DNA of 64,000 nucleotides from CAIWHR01 sp963836265 (lineage in GTDB: Bacteria > Pseudomonadota > Gammaproteobacteria > Burkholderiales > Casimicrobiaceae). A program made the position numbers and the translations under genes. The stretch spans positions 1-64,000 of the forward strand of contig CAWIIO010000003.1 of NCBI GenBank assembly GCA_963836265.1. Reading direction: 5' to 3'. A model generated the notes under the pieces. That model ran no database searches. It was not told where the DNA came from and saw nothing but the letters and a program-made list of their open reading frames with translations. This document shows positions 1 through 8,668 of this stretch, one piece after another. Position 1 is the stretch's first letter, and every line of letters starts with the position of its first letter.

Positions 1-205
1 TCGCCTTCTGCCGAACGAGGCCGTCCGGCACCCGGCCAATTCCAGCCGGTCGCCCTCGCATCTCAATTTGCCGGGAAGCAGCCGTTGACGAGGTGGCCGG
101 CGCCCGGCGATTCGAAACCGCCGTCGATGTCTGAAGAACCAAGATTGAGAGTAAGTGACCCGATCCAGAGCCATACTGCGCGAGATGTTGGACACCCGTC
201 CGCCC

Positions 206-1828
206 TCAAGGAATAGGAACATTACTCGAGCACAGGCACACGCCGCCGTCCCCATCGCCGAGGTTCTGGCCGTCCATTGGCGTTGGCCGAGTGCTTCCGT
301 ACGGTGCGCCGTTCACCGTGATGTCCCGGTCGTGCAAGGAGAAGTGGAGGTGATCGAACGCGGAATTTCCTGTGTCGTTGATAGGGCCGAGTCTCGCCCC
401 CTGTTGCACAATCATGCCCAGACTCACCAGCACCTGCCCCGGCCCGGCCAGATGCAGGTACCACGACTGATATTTGAGCTGGGCGGGTAGCGGAATCCCA
501 AACAGCAGCGCGAAGAGTTCACTGGGCGAGGGATGATCAATCTGGACGCGGTTCTCCAGGCTCGAGTCGCCGCTCGTGATGTTGGAGCGCACCATGCTGA
601 CAATGCCTTCTTGCACGGCGAGGACAGGTACGCCTCCCGCAGTATTCCTGAACGGCAGGCCGTGCTGGTAGTGAGTGAAGTCAATGGCGAAGGCGTCCTG
701 GCCCTTATGCGTCGGACCCTGGTTGTAGTAAAAGCCGCCCGGGCCGTAGCCGCAAGAGCTGAATGTATCCGATAGCGCAATGAACCCGCCGACGAATGGG
801 AGGAACGATTCGAGGAAGTGGGTGAGTCCACCGGCGCGAAAACACGTGTTTTTTGGATAGGGCGCCTTGATCGGAAGCTGTAGCGGCTGATTTTTCTCCG
901 GCACGGCCGGAGGAAACAGCTTATAGAAGGGCTCATCGGGCCGGGTCAATGCCACTCCCCTCCATTCCCAGCCGTCACGGACCCGAGCCAGGATGAAGTA
1001 CACGCGGCCTTTCAGAAGTTCTCCAGACCATCCGTCAGTCTGGAGGTAGAGCTTGCCGCCTGATCCTAAAAGCGCGGCGGGATCGGCGACGATCTTCGAG
1101 CGTCGAAGATCTTGCTTGAGGGACGCTTCGATTTCGCCAAAATCGAGGAAGTCAGTCTCCGAGCCGGCGACCCCGAGCGAGAAGTGCGTCCGCGACGCCA
1201 GTCGAGCCAACGTTTTCATGTCACGTTTTTCGAGCGCCCGAACCAGCTTGGTGGAGAGACGATCGGGGAAGGTTTCCAACGGCCCTTTGCCCTCCAGCCG
1301 GGCAGCAGCTCGGCGCGCCAGTTCTGGCAACGGCACATCGGTCCTGTGAAGGTCGTCAGCGTTAGAAGTCACGCGCCGAAAGGCCCGCTGCGCGTCGCGA
1401 TCTTTGAAGTTTTCCTCCAGTATCTGTGCGGTGCGGAAGTGCAGCCACGACTCAGCGTCGTGACCGGGTAGAGCAAGTGCGGTTGAGAGACACTGAACCG
1501 CCCGTTCTGGCCGGCCGAGACTGGCGTGGCAATTTGCCATCTGTTCCAGAGCGTGCACACCCCACGGAAGGCCGCGGAAGCGCTTTTTGCCATGGCGCTT
1601 GAAAAGCCCCTCGTAAGCGCCGATGGCTTCCTCGAAGTTCTTGTCGAAGACTAGATTGTCGGCGGTCCAGGCCAGCATAAGTGGCGCAAGCGGGCCTGAT
1701 GGGTCTTCCTTGATGAAATAGCCGAGCGCCTCGTTCGAACTACACGCTCGCTGTCCAGATCGCGCCTGCAGCACAAGTCCAGACGCGTGTTTCCATAGCG
1801 GCCTTAGGTTTTCTTCGGTTCTTGGCAT
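206..1828 (-). CDS. M23-type metallopeptidase with N-terminal TPR-like region
   Basis: This 540-residue protein has a helical, TPR-like N-terminal half (about residues 20-160, with repeated alanine/leucine-rich helix pairs). Its C-terminal half looks like a LytM/M23 zinc peptidase. The M23 ligand motifs are visible: HKGQDAFAID near residue 372 (H and D ligands) and HLHF near residue 492. M23 enzymes cleave peptidoglycan cross-bridges outside the cytoplasm, but no clear signal peptide is visible here, so export or an intracellular substrate remains open. The start is the ATG at 1828, preceded on the minus strand by a purine-rich AGGAGGCTCC stretch. It appears monocistronic and lies next to a recombinase gene on the same strand. 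The family call is fairly sure; the substrate is unknown. Confidence 0.8.
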   Translation of the reverse strand: MPRTEENLRPLWKHASGLVLQARSGQRACSSNEALGYFIKEDPSGPLAPLMLAWTADNLVFDKNFEEAIGAYEGLFKRHGKKRFRGLPWGVHALEQMANCHASLGRPERAVQCLSTALALPGHDAESWLHFRTAQILEENFKDRDAQRAFRRVTSNADDLHRTDVPLPELARRAAARLEGKGPLETFPDRLSTKLVRALEKRDMKTLARLASRTHFSLGVAGSETDFLDFGEIEASLKQDLRRSKIVADPAALLGSGGKLYLQTDGWSGELLKGRVYFILARVRDGWEWRGVALTRPDEPFYKLFPPAVPEKNQPLQLPIKAPYPKNTCFRAGGLTHFLESFLPFVGGFIALSDTFSSCGYGPGGFYYNQGPTHKGQDAFAIDFTHYQHGLPFRNTAGGVPVLAVQEGIVSMVRSNITSGDSSLENRVQIDHPSPSELFALLFGIPLPAQLKYQSWYLHLAGPGQVLVSLGMIVQQGARLGPINDTGNSAFDHLHFSLHDRDITVNGAPYGSTRPTPMDGQNLGDGDGGVCLCSSNVPIP

Positions 1829-2199
1829 GGAGCCTCCTCCCGCATCCCGCCCTTACGGGGGCAGCGCAGTTGCGGCCCGGAAATTGTAGGCCGAATTGTG
1901 GCGAGTTCGTGGTCGGTGCGGAGTTTCAAGGTGCCGCCTAACCAGTCTGTACGGACTTCCCCGTGGCCAAGGATCGGATCGGGCACCGCGCTGCCGGCAA
2001 GATCGCGCTCTCAACAGCGTGCCGACTCAGAAGTTGCGCGACCCGCCGCCTCGGTTGACTGCCGGTCGCCGAACGTCCGGTTCCCTCGAAAATGGAATAC
2101 CGCTCTGGGGTCGGTGGCCGTCGCTCCCCTGCGTCGGCCGAATGGCTGCATTCAGTCGGCGACCGTCAAGTCCGGCGGTCGCCGACGGGCCCGGCGGGA
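1829..2199. other. Intergenic, no gene seen
   Basis: This 371-bp stretch between the peptidase and the recombinase shows no convincing coding frame, RNA gene or repeat. It presumably holds the promoter of the minus-strand peptidase, but no clear -35/-10 pair was recognised. Confidence 0.4.
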
Positions 2200-2838
2200 C
2201 TACACCTCAGTCTGTTCGGCGATTTCCAGCGCGTCGTCGACCTCGATTCCGAGGTATCTGACGGTGCTCTCCAGCTTGCTGTGACCGAGTAAGAGTTGGA
2301 CCGCCCGGAGATTCCTGGTCCGGCGATAGATCAAAGTCGGCTTGGTTCGCCGCATTGAATGAGTGCCGTAGACCGCCGGATCAAGCCCAATCGATCCCGC
2401 CCAGGTATGAACGATCCGCGAATACTGCCGAGTCGAAAGGTGAGGCGACGCCGACATACGGCTCGGAAAGAGGAACTGCTCCGGCTTCAGGCGGGCGGCC
2501 GCGATCCAGGCACCGACCGCGTCCCGCGTTTGTTCGGTGATCTCGAATTGCACCGGCCGCTGGGTCTTCTTCTGCATGACAATCGCGCGTGGGGCGACAT
2601 AACTGCCCTGGAACACATCGCGAACCTGAAGCCCCACCAGGTCGCATCCGCGCAACTTGCTATCGATGGCGAGGTTGAATAGCGCGAGTTCTCGGGCTCG
2701 ATGATCCAATTGCAGTCGAATCCGGATGGCCCAGATCTCCTTCAGCTTCAGCGGTGGCTTCTGGCCGATCAGCTTCCCTTTGTTCCACGGTATTACACGC
2801 CCGTCAGGCTTGGGGGTAGTGTTGGTAGCGGCATGCAT
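2200..2838 (-). CDS. Small tyrosine recombinase/integrase
   Basis: This is a 212-residue site-specific tyrosine recombinase. The full catalytic set is present: R63 (SKLRGCD), H160 and R163 (THSMRRT), H186 (LLGHS) and nucleophile Y195 (STVRYLG). It is much shorter than phage integrases of 300-400 residues and lacks most of the N-terminal core-binding domain. However, a compact family of about 210 residues starting with a basic WNKGK segment is common in proteobacteria, so it is probably full length. The ATG at 2838 has a good Shine-Dalgarno sequence (AAGGAG) just upstream. That site lies only a few bases from the end of the 1,637-bp repeat element, so the native promoter has probably been displaced. 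Its DNA target is unknown. The tRNA-Ser 3'-end repeats at 17.2 and 21.8 kb could belong to a different integrase. Confidence 0.9.
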   Translation of the reverse strand: MHAATNTTPKPDGRVIPWNKGKLIGQKPPLKLKEIWAIRIRLQLDHRARELALFNLAIDSKLRGCDLVGLQVRDVFQGSYVAPRAIVMQKKTQRPVQFEITEQTRDAVGAWIAAARLKPEQFLFPSRMSASPHLSTRQYSRIVHTWAGSIGLDPAVYGTHSMRRTKPTLIYRRTRNLRAVQLLLGHSKLESTVRYLGIEVDDALEIAEQTEV

Positions 2839-2853
2839 GAATGGCTCCTTGTT

Positions 2854-4490
2854 AGTCTCTTACGACCTTAAAGTTCTGCAATCTGGCACAGATTGATGAT
2901 GATGAAGTCAAGCGCGAGCCAATGCTGGTGTGATGGCGAACGTGGACAGTCGCTCGCAGGCGGCGATGACCAAGCGACCGCTGCGAGTGAGGTAATAGCG
3001 GTAGGTATTGGCCGCGCGCTTGAGCAATCCGAGGACGCGCAAGCGACGCAGTTGCCGCGACAGCGAGGAGGGCGACATGGCGGGCATCAGCCGCAGCAGA
3101 TCAGCTCGCGCCAAGCCATGGATGTTGAACTCTGGGCGTTGGACGGCGCGCAGGAGAGCCTGATCGTTGCGATCGAAGAAGTTGAGGCCCTTGCAGGAGC
3201 GCTCGCCGTCGGGCTTGGGGTGAGTCACGCGATCGAGCAGGCGCTGGCCGGGGCTGTGGTCGTCCAGGCTGGAGAGGAACTCCAAATAGCGCTGGTTGCA
3301 GGCGAGCAAGATCTCCCGCAGGTCGATCAGGCTGTAGATGGACTTCTTGAGCGGTGCGACTTCGCGGGTGGCGTGACCGCCGCGATGTTCCACCTTGCGG
3401 TGGTGCTTGAAGAACGAGACATCATTGGTGGTGGTCTCGATGCGCAGGATGCGCGCGAACTTGTCGTACAGCTTGACCGAGCACGACCCGAGCTTATGCT
3501 TGATACAGGTGCCTTCGATCCGCGTACTCAGGCGCGAGCCAATCTCGGCTGCCACCTGCGGGGTGATCTTCTTGCCCAGGAAGGTGCTCACCTGCTCGGC
3601 CTTGACCGAGAGCACCGCCTCGCGGGCCAGCTGCGCATAGAGCGGCGCCAGCACTTGTTCGCTCTTGAACAGCAGGTCGGTGGAGTACTCGATCTGCATG
3701 ATGCTCCAGTGGTAGGTCTGCCCGAACTCGTCGAGCACCGGGCAGCACAGCCGGGCGTAGTGGTTCAGGTGCCGATGCAGGAGGTCGGGATTGAGGCCAT
3801 CGGCCAAGGCCTGCGCCCGGGTGAAGTCGGCGATGCGAACAAAGGCGTTGTCGGCAGTAGCGAAGTCGATCCCCTCACGCGTCAGGCGGCGGGCCAGCCA
3901 GCCGTGGCCGTTGCAGTACACCTGCAACCGGAACGGGCAGTAGGTCGGCACCCGCACGTAGATCAGCCCCAGCTCGCGGTCCATCCAGTAGAAGTAGTAG
4001 TGCAGGCACTTGGTGGTGTCGGGCCGCAGGTAGGTGCGCCCGCTGCCCTTGTCGTGCCAGGACCGGTAGGTCGCGCAGGTCTCCATCGCCGACAGCACAT
4101 GGACCAGTCCCGGCGCCTCGCCGCGGGTGGCCAGCACCTTGGCCACCAGATCTTCTTTGCGGAGGTGGGCCTTGGCAACGTATTCGATCGTCGCAGCGTG
4201 CTTCGCGGCCAGCGCCTGCGCGTTCTCGCGGATGCGCTCGCGCAGCGGCAGCGCGAATTGCGGGTAGTCGAAGATGCGGATGCCACGCGAACGCAGGAAG
4301 CTCGTCATGCCCTCGGCAAAGCACACACCCGGCAACGTGCCAGTGATCACCATGCGGTCGTAGCACGACAACACCCCAGTCAGCCGGTCCGCGTAGCGTT
4401 CAGTGAGCAGTTCCATCGCCGTCACCTCGCCCATCCGCTTCGTGTGCCCAAAACTTTAACCTGTTTGGTTCCGGCTTGTCCGGCTTAGGA
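2854..4490 (-). mobile_element. 1,637-bp multicopy element, copy 1
   Basis: The sequence from 2854 to 4490 is repeated at 13146-14782 in the same orientation with a constant offset of 10,292 bp. No difference was noticed, and the encoded 508-residue proteins are identical. It holds one long minus-strand gene. No classical terminal inverted repeat is obvious. Subterminal inverted matches around TTAAAGTT occur near both ends (left GACCTTAAAGTTCTG, right complement AGGTTAAAGTTTTGG). These features indicate a recently mobile insertion sequence of a non-canonical type. The name and family were not recognised. Confidence 0.75.
2908..4434 (-). CDS. Putative transposase-like protein of the 1.6-kb element (copy 1)
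   Basis: This 508-residue protein is encoded by the repeated element and is identical to the one at 13200-14726. No DDE, HUH or serine-recombinase motif was recognised in it. The C-terminal ~90 residues look like a winged helix-turn-helix (SPSSLSRQLRRLRVLGLLKR followed by a beta-wing YRYYLTRSGR). This probably explains why relatives can be labelled as regulators. The N-terminal part (ERYADRLTGVLSCYDRMVIT) is conserved-looking but not assignable. Its role in mobilising the element is inferred only from exact duplication and its position filling the element. The start is the ATG at 4434. A second in-frame methionine six codons later is equally possible. Confidence 0.65.
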   Translation of the reverse strand: MGEVTAMELLTERYADRLTGVLSCYDRMVITGTLPGVCFAEGMTSFLRSRGIRIFDYPQFALPLRERIRENAQALAAKHAATIEYVAKAHLRKEDLVAKVLATRGEAPGLVHVLSAMETCATYRSWHDKGSGRTYLRPDTTKCLHYYFYWMDRELGLIYVRVPTYCPFRLQVYCNGHGWLARRLTREGIDFATADNAFVRIADFTRAQALADGLNPDLLHRHLNHYARLCCPVLDEFGQTYHWSIMQIEYSTDLLFKSEQVLAPLYAQLAREAVLSVKAEQVSTFLGKKITPQVAAEIGSRLSTRIEGTCIKHKLGSCSVKLYDKFARILRIETTTNDVSFFKHHRKVEHRGGHATREVAPLKKSIYSLIDLREILLACNQRYLEFLSSLDDHSPGQRLLDRVTHPKPDGERSCKGLNFFDRNDQALLRAVQRPEFNIHGLARADLLRLMPAMSPSSLSRQLRRLRVLGLLKRAANTYRYYLTRSGRLVIAACERLSTFAITPALARA

Positions 4491-4908
4491 GGAAAGGAGC
4501 CTCATGTTGATCCTTGGTCAAGGGCGCTTGTCGACCCGTTGCCGTCGTCCACGGTCCTCCGCACCGGTCATAAAAATCGATTGAAGCCTCCGTTCAAGTT
4601 GCGGAAACGAGGCGCCTCAACCTCCTCACATTGGATGCCCGCATCAGAGGGCTAGGGTCGCAGCCGCCCGCCACTGTGGGCGGACGCCGGCGCCGAACAC
4701 GATCCGGCCGCCGATTCGCTGCTTCAGTCCGCACCGGCCTTCGAGTTCGACCGGCGCCTCAGCCAGTAGCCACAACCGCCGCCTATGGTATCTTTGCTCC
4801 ATCTAGGGAGTTGAGTTGTTTGTCTGTGTCCGAAGCCCGACGTCCCCTGCCACGCGGGACCCGCTGCCATCGCAAATCCGCGCGCTCGCAACGGAACCAC
4901 ACGTAAAG
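4491..4908. promoter_or_regulatory. Leader region of the ABC operon, no gene seen
   Basis: These 418 bp lie between the mobile element and the first ABC transporter gene. No conserved gene is visible. The region starts with AAGGAGCCTCATG (4494-4506), the inverted counterpart of the recombinase ribosome-binding and start region on the other side of the element. It also contains the short palindrome CCTTGGTCAAGG near 4513. It must carry the operon promoter unless transcription enters from the element; no clear promoter hexamers were identified. Confidence 0.35.
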
Positions 4909-5706
4909 ATGATTCCACGCTGGATCACGGCGGCCTACCTCGTCTATCTGGCTGCTCCGATTGGGCTGCTGTTCATCGGCTCGTTCGGTGATCTCTGGCT
5001 CAACACGCTGCTGCCAGTCGGGGTCACGAACAAGTGGTACGTCCAGGTTGCCACCGATCCAAGCTTCCGGCGGGCATTTGCCGCCAGCCTGTTTGTCGCG
5101 GTGATGACCTGTCTCGCCTGCGTCGCCATCGGGCTGCCGCTAGCGTATGCCGTGTTCCATGCGAAGCGTGCGCGGGTGCGGGCGTTCGCGCGTGTCCTCT
5201 ACCAGCTGCCGGTTGCGCTGCCGGCCCTGGTGCTTGCCTTCGGCTTCATCCTCGTGTTTTCGTCGGATTCGCTGCCGTGGCTCGGCAGCGTCTGGCTACT
5301 CATCGCCGGCCACATCGTCCTGGGCCTGCCGTACTTTCTGCAGACAGTGGTTTCGGACATGCAGCGGCTCGGCCTGCGGCTCCTCGAGGATGCCGCCGAA
5401 TCGCTTGGCAGCAACGGGCTCCAGCGATTTCTTCACATCGTGCTGCCCGCGCTGCGCCACTCGGTGCTGTCGGGTCTCATCGTCGTGGCCGCGCTCTCGA
5501 TCGGCGAGTTCCAGTTTTCCAATCTGGTCTCTGGTTTCCTCAACCGGACCTATCCGGTGGTCCTGCTCCAGGCGTTCTACGGGGCCACGGGATTCGCCTG
5601 CGCGGCCACCGTCATTCTGCTGGGGCTGGCGCTCACCGCTTCGGTTACCGGCGCCCTGTCCGCGCGCGGCGCCGCTCGTCTTGCACCGGCCGGCGCGCAG
5701 GCATGA
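4909..5706 (+). CDS. ABC transporter permease (AfuB/PotC-like), first
   Basis: This is an inner-membrane permease of about 265 residues in the binding-protein-dependent transport family (Fe3+/polyamine/phosphonate type). It has about six hydrophobic segments. The cytoplasmic EAA loop that contacts the ATPase is visible as DAAESLGSNGLQRF followed by LPALRHSVLSG. The ATG at 4909 starts directly before a transmembrane-type sequence (IPRWITAAYLVYLAAPIGLL). A longer TTG-initiated frame from 4816 adds 31 residues with no family resemblance and was not used. The stop overlaps the ATPase start by 4 bp (ATGA), showing tight co-translation. It works with the second permease at 7850-8668 as a heterodimeric channel. 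The substrate cannot be read from the sequence. Confidence 0.88.
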   Translation: MIPRWITAAYLVYLAAPIGLLFIGSFGDLWLNTLLPVGVTNKWYVQVATDPSFRRAFAASLFVAVMTCLACVAIGLPLAYAVFHAKRARVRAFARVLYQLPVALPALVLAFGFILVFSSDSLPWLGSVWLLIAGHIVLGLPYFLQTVVSDMQRLGLRLLEDAAESLGSNGLQRFLHIVLPALRHSVLSGLIVVAALSIGEFQFSNLVSGFLNRTYPVVLLQAFYGATGFACAATVILLGLALTASVTGALSARGAARLAPAGAQA

Positions 5707-6737
5707 GCGCAGCGGTCCGGATCGAGAACGCAAGCTTCCAGTACCCGGGGGGCAAGGCCGGGATCTTCGCGGCTTCCCTCGACATAGCGCCCGGCGAGCT
5801 CGTCGTGTGCATCGGCCCCTCGGGCTGCGGCAAGACGACGCTGCTGAAGCTGATCGCCGGCTTCTTGCGCCTCGACACGGGCCGCGTCTACCTTGGCGAG
5901 GAGGACGTCACCTCCGCGACGGTGCGTTCGCGCGAATGCGGGATCGTGTTCCAGTCATACGCGCTCTTCCCGCACATGGCGCTCTGGGAGAATGTGGCCT
6001 ATCCGCTGCGTGTCCGTCACGTTCCACTCGTGCAGCGGCGACAGCGGGCGGAGACCATGCTCGACTTGGTCGGCCTCGGCGGAATGGGCACGCGCCTGCC
6101 CGCGGAGCTCTCGGGCGGGCAGCAGCAGCGGGTTGCACTGGCGCGGGCGCTGGCATTCGAGCCCCGTGCGCTGCTGCTCGACGAACCGCTGTCCGCGCTC
6201 GACGCGGCGACGCGGCTCACGATGCGCGACGAAATCCGGCGCATCCAGAGGCAGCAGAAAATCGCCTCGCTGCTAATCACGCACGACCAGGACGAGGCGC
6301 TGTCGCTGGCCGACCGCATCGCGGTGCTGCGCGACGGGCGCCTAGTGCAGGTCGCGACGCCGCAGGAGATCTACGACCGGCCGGCCGATGCCTTCGTTGC
6401 CGACTTTGTCGGTCGCGCAAACTTGGTCGACGGCGTGGCGGCCGGCGCCGATGCCGTCGACACGCCGCTCGGACGGCTCGCCACGCCGCCGCACGGTGCA
6501 CGGGACGGCGCACCGCTCTCGCTGCTCGTCCGTCCGGAACGCGTCCTGCCCAGCGTCACGACCGAAGGCGAAAACGTCTTCGCCGCCCGGGTGGTGCAGG
6601 ACCGGTTTTTCGGCGCCAGCCGCGAGCTCGAGCTCGCGGTAGGCCAAGGCAGCCTCAAGGTCGTTACCGCGGCACGCAACGCGATCGCGTATGTGCGCGT
6701 GCCGCGGGACGCCGTGCAGTTCCTACCCACCCAATGA
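5703..6737 (+). CDS. ABC transporter ATP-binding protein (PotA/FbpC-like)
   Basis: This 344-residue ATPase energises the import system. Motifs in order are Walker A GPSGCGKTTLL, Q-loop VFQSYALFPH, signature LSGGQQQRVALARAL, Walker B ALLLDEPLSALD and the H-loop LLITHDQDEA. The C-terminal ~100 residues match a TOBE-type regulatory domain (LLVRPERV), typical of spermidine, iron and phosphonate importers. The start is the ATG at 5703, overlapping the upstream permease stop by 4 bp. The open frame continues upstream inside the permease gene, but that extension is a shadow. The substrate is not determined. Confidence 0.93.
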   Translation: MSAAVRIENASFQYPGGKAGIFAASLDIAPGELVVCIGPSGCGKTTLLKLIAGFLRLDTGRVYLGEEDVTSATVRSRECGIVFQSYALFPHMALWENVAYPLRVRHVPLVQRRQRAETMLDLVGLGGMGTRLPAELSGGQQQRVALARALAFEPRALLLDEPLSALDAATRLTMRDEIRRIQRQQKIASLLITHDQDEALSLADRIAVLRDGRLVQVATPQEIYDRPADAFVADFVGRANLVDGVAAGADAVDTPLGRLATPPHGARDGAPLSLLVRPERVLPSVTTEGENVFAARVVQDRFFGASRELELAVGQGSLKVVTAARNAIAYVRVPRDAVQFLPTQ

Positions 6738-6748
6738 AGGAGAATGCC

Positions 6749-7825
6749 ATGAAGATTCATCGCTGGCCCGTCCTCATGCTCGCCGCGCTGTTTGCCACGG
6801 GCGCTGCCGCGCAAACCGTGAAGGATTCACCGGAGCTCTACGCGGGCGAAAAGGCGCTCTACGAAGCCGCCCTGAAGGAAGGGATGGTCGTGAGTTTCGA
6901 CACCGGTCCCACCTGGGCCAACTGGGCGGCGCAGTTCCGTGCGTTCCAGAAACGCTACCCCGAGATCGATATCGTGTACAACGACCTCGGTTCGGGCGCC
7001 ACCGTCGTCGCTTTGGACAAGGCGAAAAATCGGCCGCAGGCGGACACCGCCTACTATTTCGCGGCATCGGCCGTGGACGCCGCCGCCAAGGATCTCGTTG
7101 CGCCGTTCAAGCCGACCAACTTCGACAAGCTTCCGGCGGTATTCCGCGACCCCGACGGCAAGTGGTTCACGATCCATTCGCTTACCATCGCCTTCATCGT
7201 CAACACCAAGCTGGTCAAGAACGTACCGCAGTCGTGGGCCGACCTGCAGAAGCCCGAGTACAAGAATTCGATCGTCTATCTCGACCCGCGCTCCACCGGC
7301 GTCGGCCAAGTGTTGACATTCGCCGCAAATTTCGGCGCCGGCGGCGACATGAACAACATCAAGCCCGGCCTCGATTACCTCGGCAAGCTCCACAGGTCAG
7401 GCAACGTGCTGCGCGTGCTCGGCACCACGCCGTACGCGCAGTTCGTCAAAGGCGAGATTCCGATCTGGATCTCGTACGAGAACGACGGCCTGAAGGCGAA
7501 GTACACGGACGGCCTGGGCGACGCCGTGGCGGTCGTCATCCCCAAGGAGGCATCGGCGGCGGCACCGTACGGGATCAGCCTGGTCAAGAACGGACCCCAT
7601 CCCGACGCCGGCAAGCTGTGGCTCAACTTCATCATGACCGATTTCGGCCAGGGAATTTTCGCGCAGGGTTACGTGCGGCCTTCGGTTCCGGGCGTCCGGC
7701 TCCCCGATGACGTGGCGGCCCGGCTGCCGGCGGCGCCGCAGGTGCATCCACTCGACGTGCGCGCAGCGGCGGCGAAGAAGGCCGAGATCGACAAGGGCTG
7801 GGTCGCCGCCACCGAAGCGAAATGA
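6749..7825 (+). CDS. ABC transporter periplasmic substrate-binding protein
   Basis: This 358-residue exported binding protein has a signal peptide (MKIHRWPVLMLAALFATGAAA) followed by a typical bacterial extracellular solute-binding fold. The body resembles the iron(III)/thiamine/2-aminoethylphosphonate group, with conserved patches such as SGATVVALDKAKNRPQAD and DPRSTGVGQ. The start at 6749 is chosen because AAGGAGA lies 6-12 bases upstream. An earlier in-frame ATG at 6734 overlaps the ATPase stop and would add five residues before the signal peptide. It delivers ligand to the two permeases in this operon. Ligand identity would need structure or binding data. Confidence 0.9.
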   Translation: MKIHRWPVLMLAALFATGAAAQTVKDSPELYAGEKALYEAALKEGMVVSFDTGPTWANWAAQFRAFQKRYPEIDIVYNDLGSGATVVALDKAKNRPQADTAYYFAASAVDAAAKDLVAPFKPTNFDKLPAVFRDPDGKWFTIHSLTIAFIVNTKLVKNVPQSWADLQKPEYKNSIVYLDPRSTGVGQVLTFAANFGAGGDMNNIKPGLDYLGKLHRSGNVLRVLGTTPYAQFVKGEIPIWISYENDGLKAKYTDGLGDAVAVVIPKEASAAAPYGISLVKNGPHPDAGKLWLNFIMTDFGQGIFAQGYVRPSVPGVRLPDDVAARLPAAPQVHPLDVRAAAAKKAEIDKGWVAATEAK

Positions 7826-7849
7826 AGCCCTGCCTGCGGGCTTGAGCAG

Positions 7850-8668
7850 ATGCGTCCGCGCACGCAGCTGCTGCTCGCCGTTCCCGCCGCCCTGGTGCTC
7901 GCGACCTTCTTCGCGCTGCCGGTCGCGGCGGTGGCGGTGGACGCGTTGCGCGACGGCACGAAAGCGTTCGGCCGCGTAATCGCGCTGCCGTCGTTCTGGC
8001 CGTCGGTGGCGGGGAGCGTCTTGCTGACGCTCTCGGCGGCGACGGTCTCGACGCTGATCGGCGTCGCGGTGGCGCTGCATCTGTCGCGATTGCCCGAACG
8101 GCGGCGCACGCTGTTGTCTTTCGTCATCGCGCTGCCACTTACGTTTTCCGGCCTGATCGTCGCCTACGGGTTCATCCTCGGTTACGGCAGGGCCGGATTC
8201 TTCACGCAACTGCTCGGCTACGCCGGATTCGACCCGGCGATCGTCGGCAAGGCGCTGTTCACGCCGGTGGGGCTCGCGTTTGCTACGTCGTATTATCTCG
8301 TTCCGCGCGTCGTGATGGGAATCATGCCGGTGCTGGTCAATTTTGATCGCGCGCAAACGGCGGCGGCCGAATCGCTCGGTGCTACGCCGGCGCAGGCGTT
8401 TGCCCACGTCATGCTGCCGCAGATTGCGGCACCGGTGGGCGCCGCCTTCTGCCTGGTGGCGGCGGTGGTGTTCGGCGCATACGGGACCGCACTGGCGCTG
8501 GCCGGGACGCAGCTGCACATCCTGCCGCTGCAGCTCTACAGCCTGATCTCCGAAACCGGAACCGATTTTCCGGCCGCCGCCGCGCTCGCGCTGATGATCG
8601 TCGCAGCATGCTCCGCCATCATGAGCGCCGGCGAGTGGTTCGGAAGCCACCATGAACGCCACCTTTAG
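7850..8668 (+). CDS. ABC transporter permease (PotB-like), second
   Basis: This 272-residue inner-membrane permease is the partner of the one at 4909-5706. About six transmembrane stretches are seen, beginning LLLAVPAALVLATFFALPVAA. The EAA loop is AAAESLGATPAQAFAHVMLP. The gene follows the binding protein by 24 bp and overlaps the next gene by 17 bp, so all five genes from 4909 to 9299 read as one operon. Having permeases on both sides of the ATPase and binding protein is somewhat unusual but common in polyamine/phosphonate-type loci. Confidence 0.9.
   Translation: MRPRTQLLLAVPAALVLATFFALPVAAVAVDALRDGTKAFGRVIALPSFWPSVAGSVLLTLSAATVSTLIGVAVALHLSRLPERRRTLLSFVIALPLTFSGLIVAYGFILGYGRAGFFTQLLGYAGFDPAIVGKALFTPVGLAFATSYYLVPRVVMGIMPVLVNFDRAQTAAAESLGATPAQAFAHVMLPQIAAPVGAAFCLVAAVVFGAYGTALALAGTQLHILPLQLYSLISETGTDFPAAAALALMIVAACSAIMSAGEWFGSHHERHL

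Noticed and set aside
2893..4488. Long 531-codon open frame on the plus strand across the 1.6-kb element (also at 13185-14780)
   Set aside because: It lies antisense to the conserved-looking 508-residue gene and reads as low-complexity Gln/Val/Ala/Gly sequence without a family. This is the usual shadow of a GC-rich gene.
5034..5702. N-terminal extension of the ATPase frame upstream of 5703
   Set aside because: It overlaps the permease gene in another frame, and the ABC domain begins right after the ATG at 5703.
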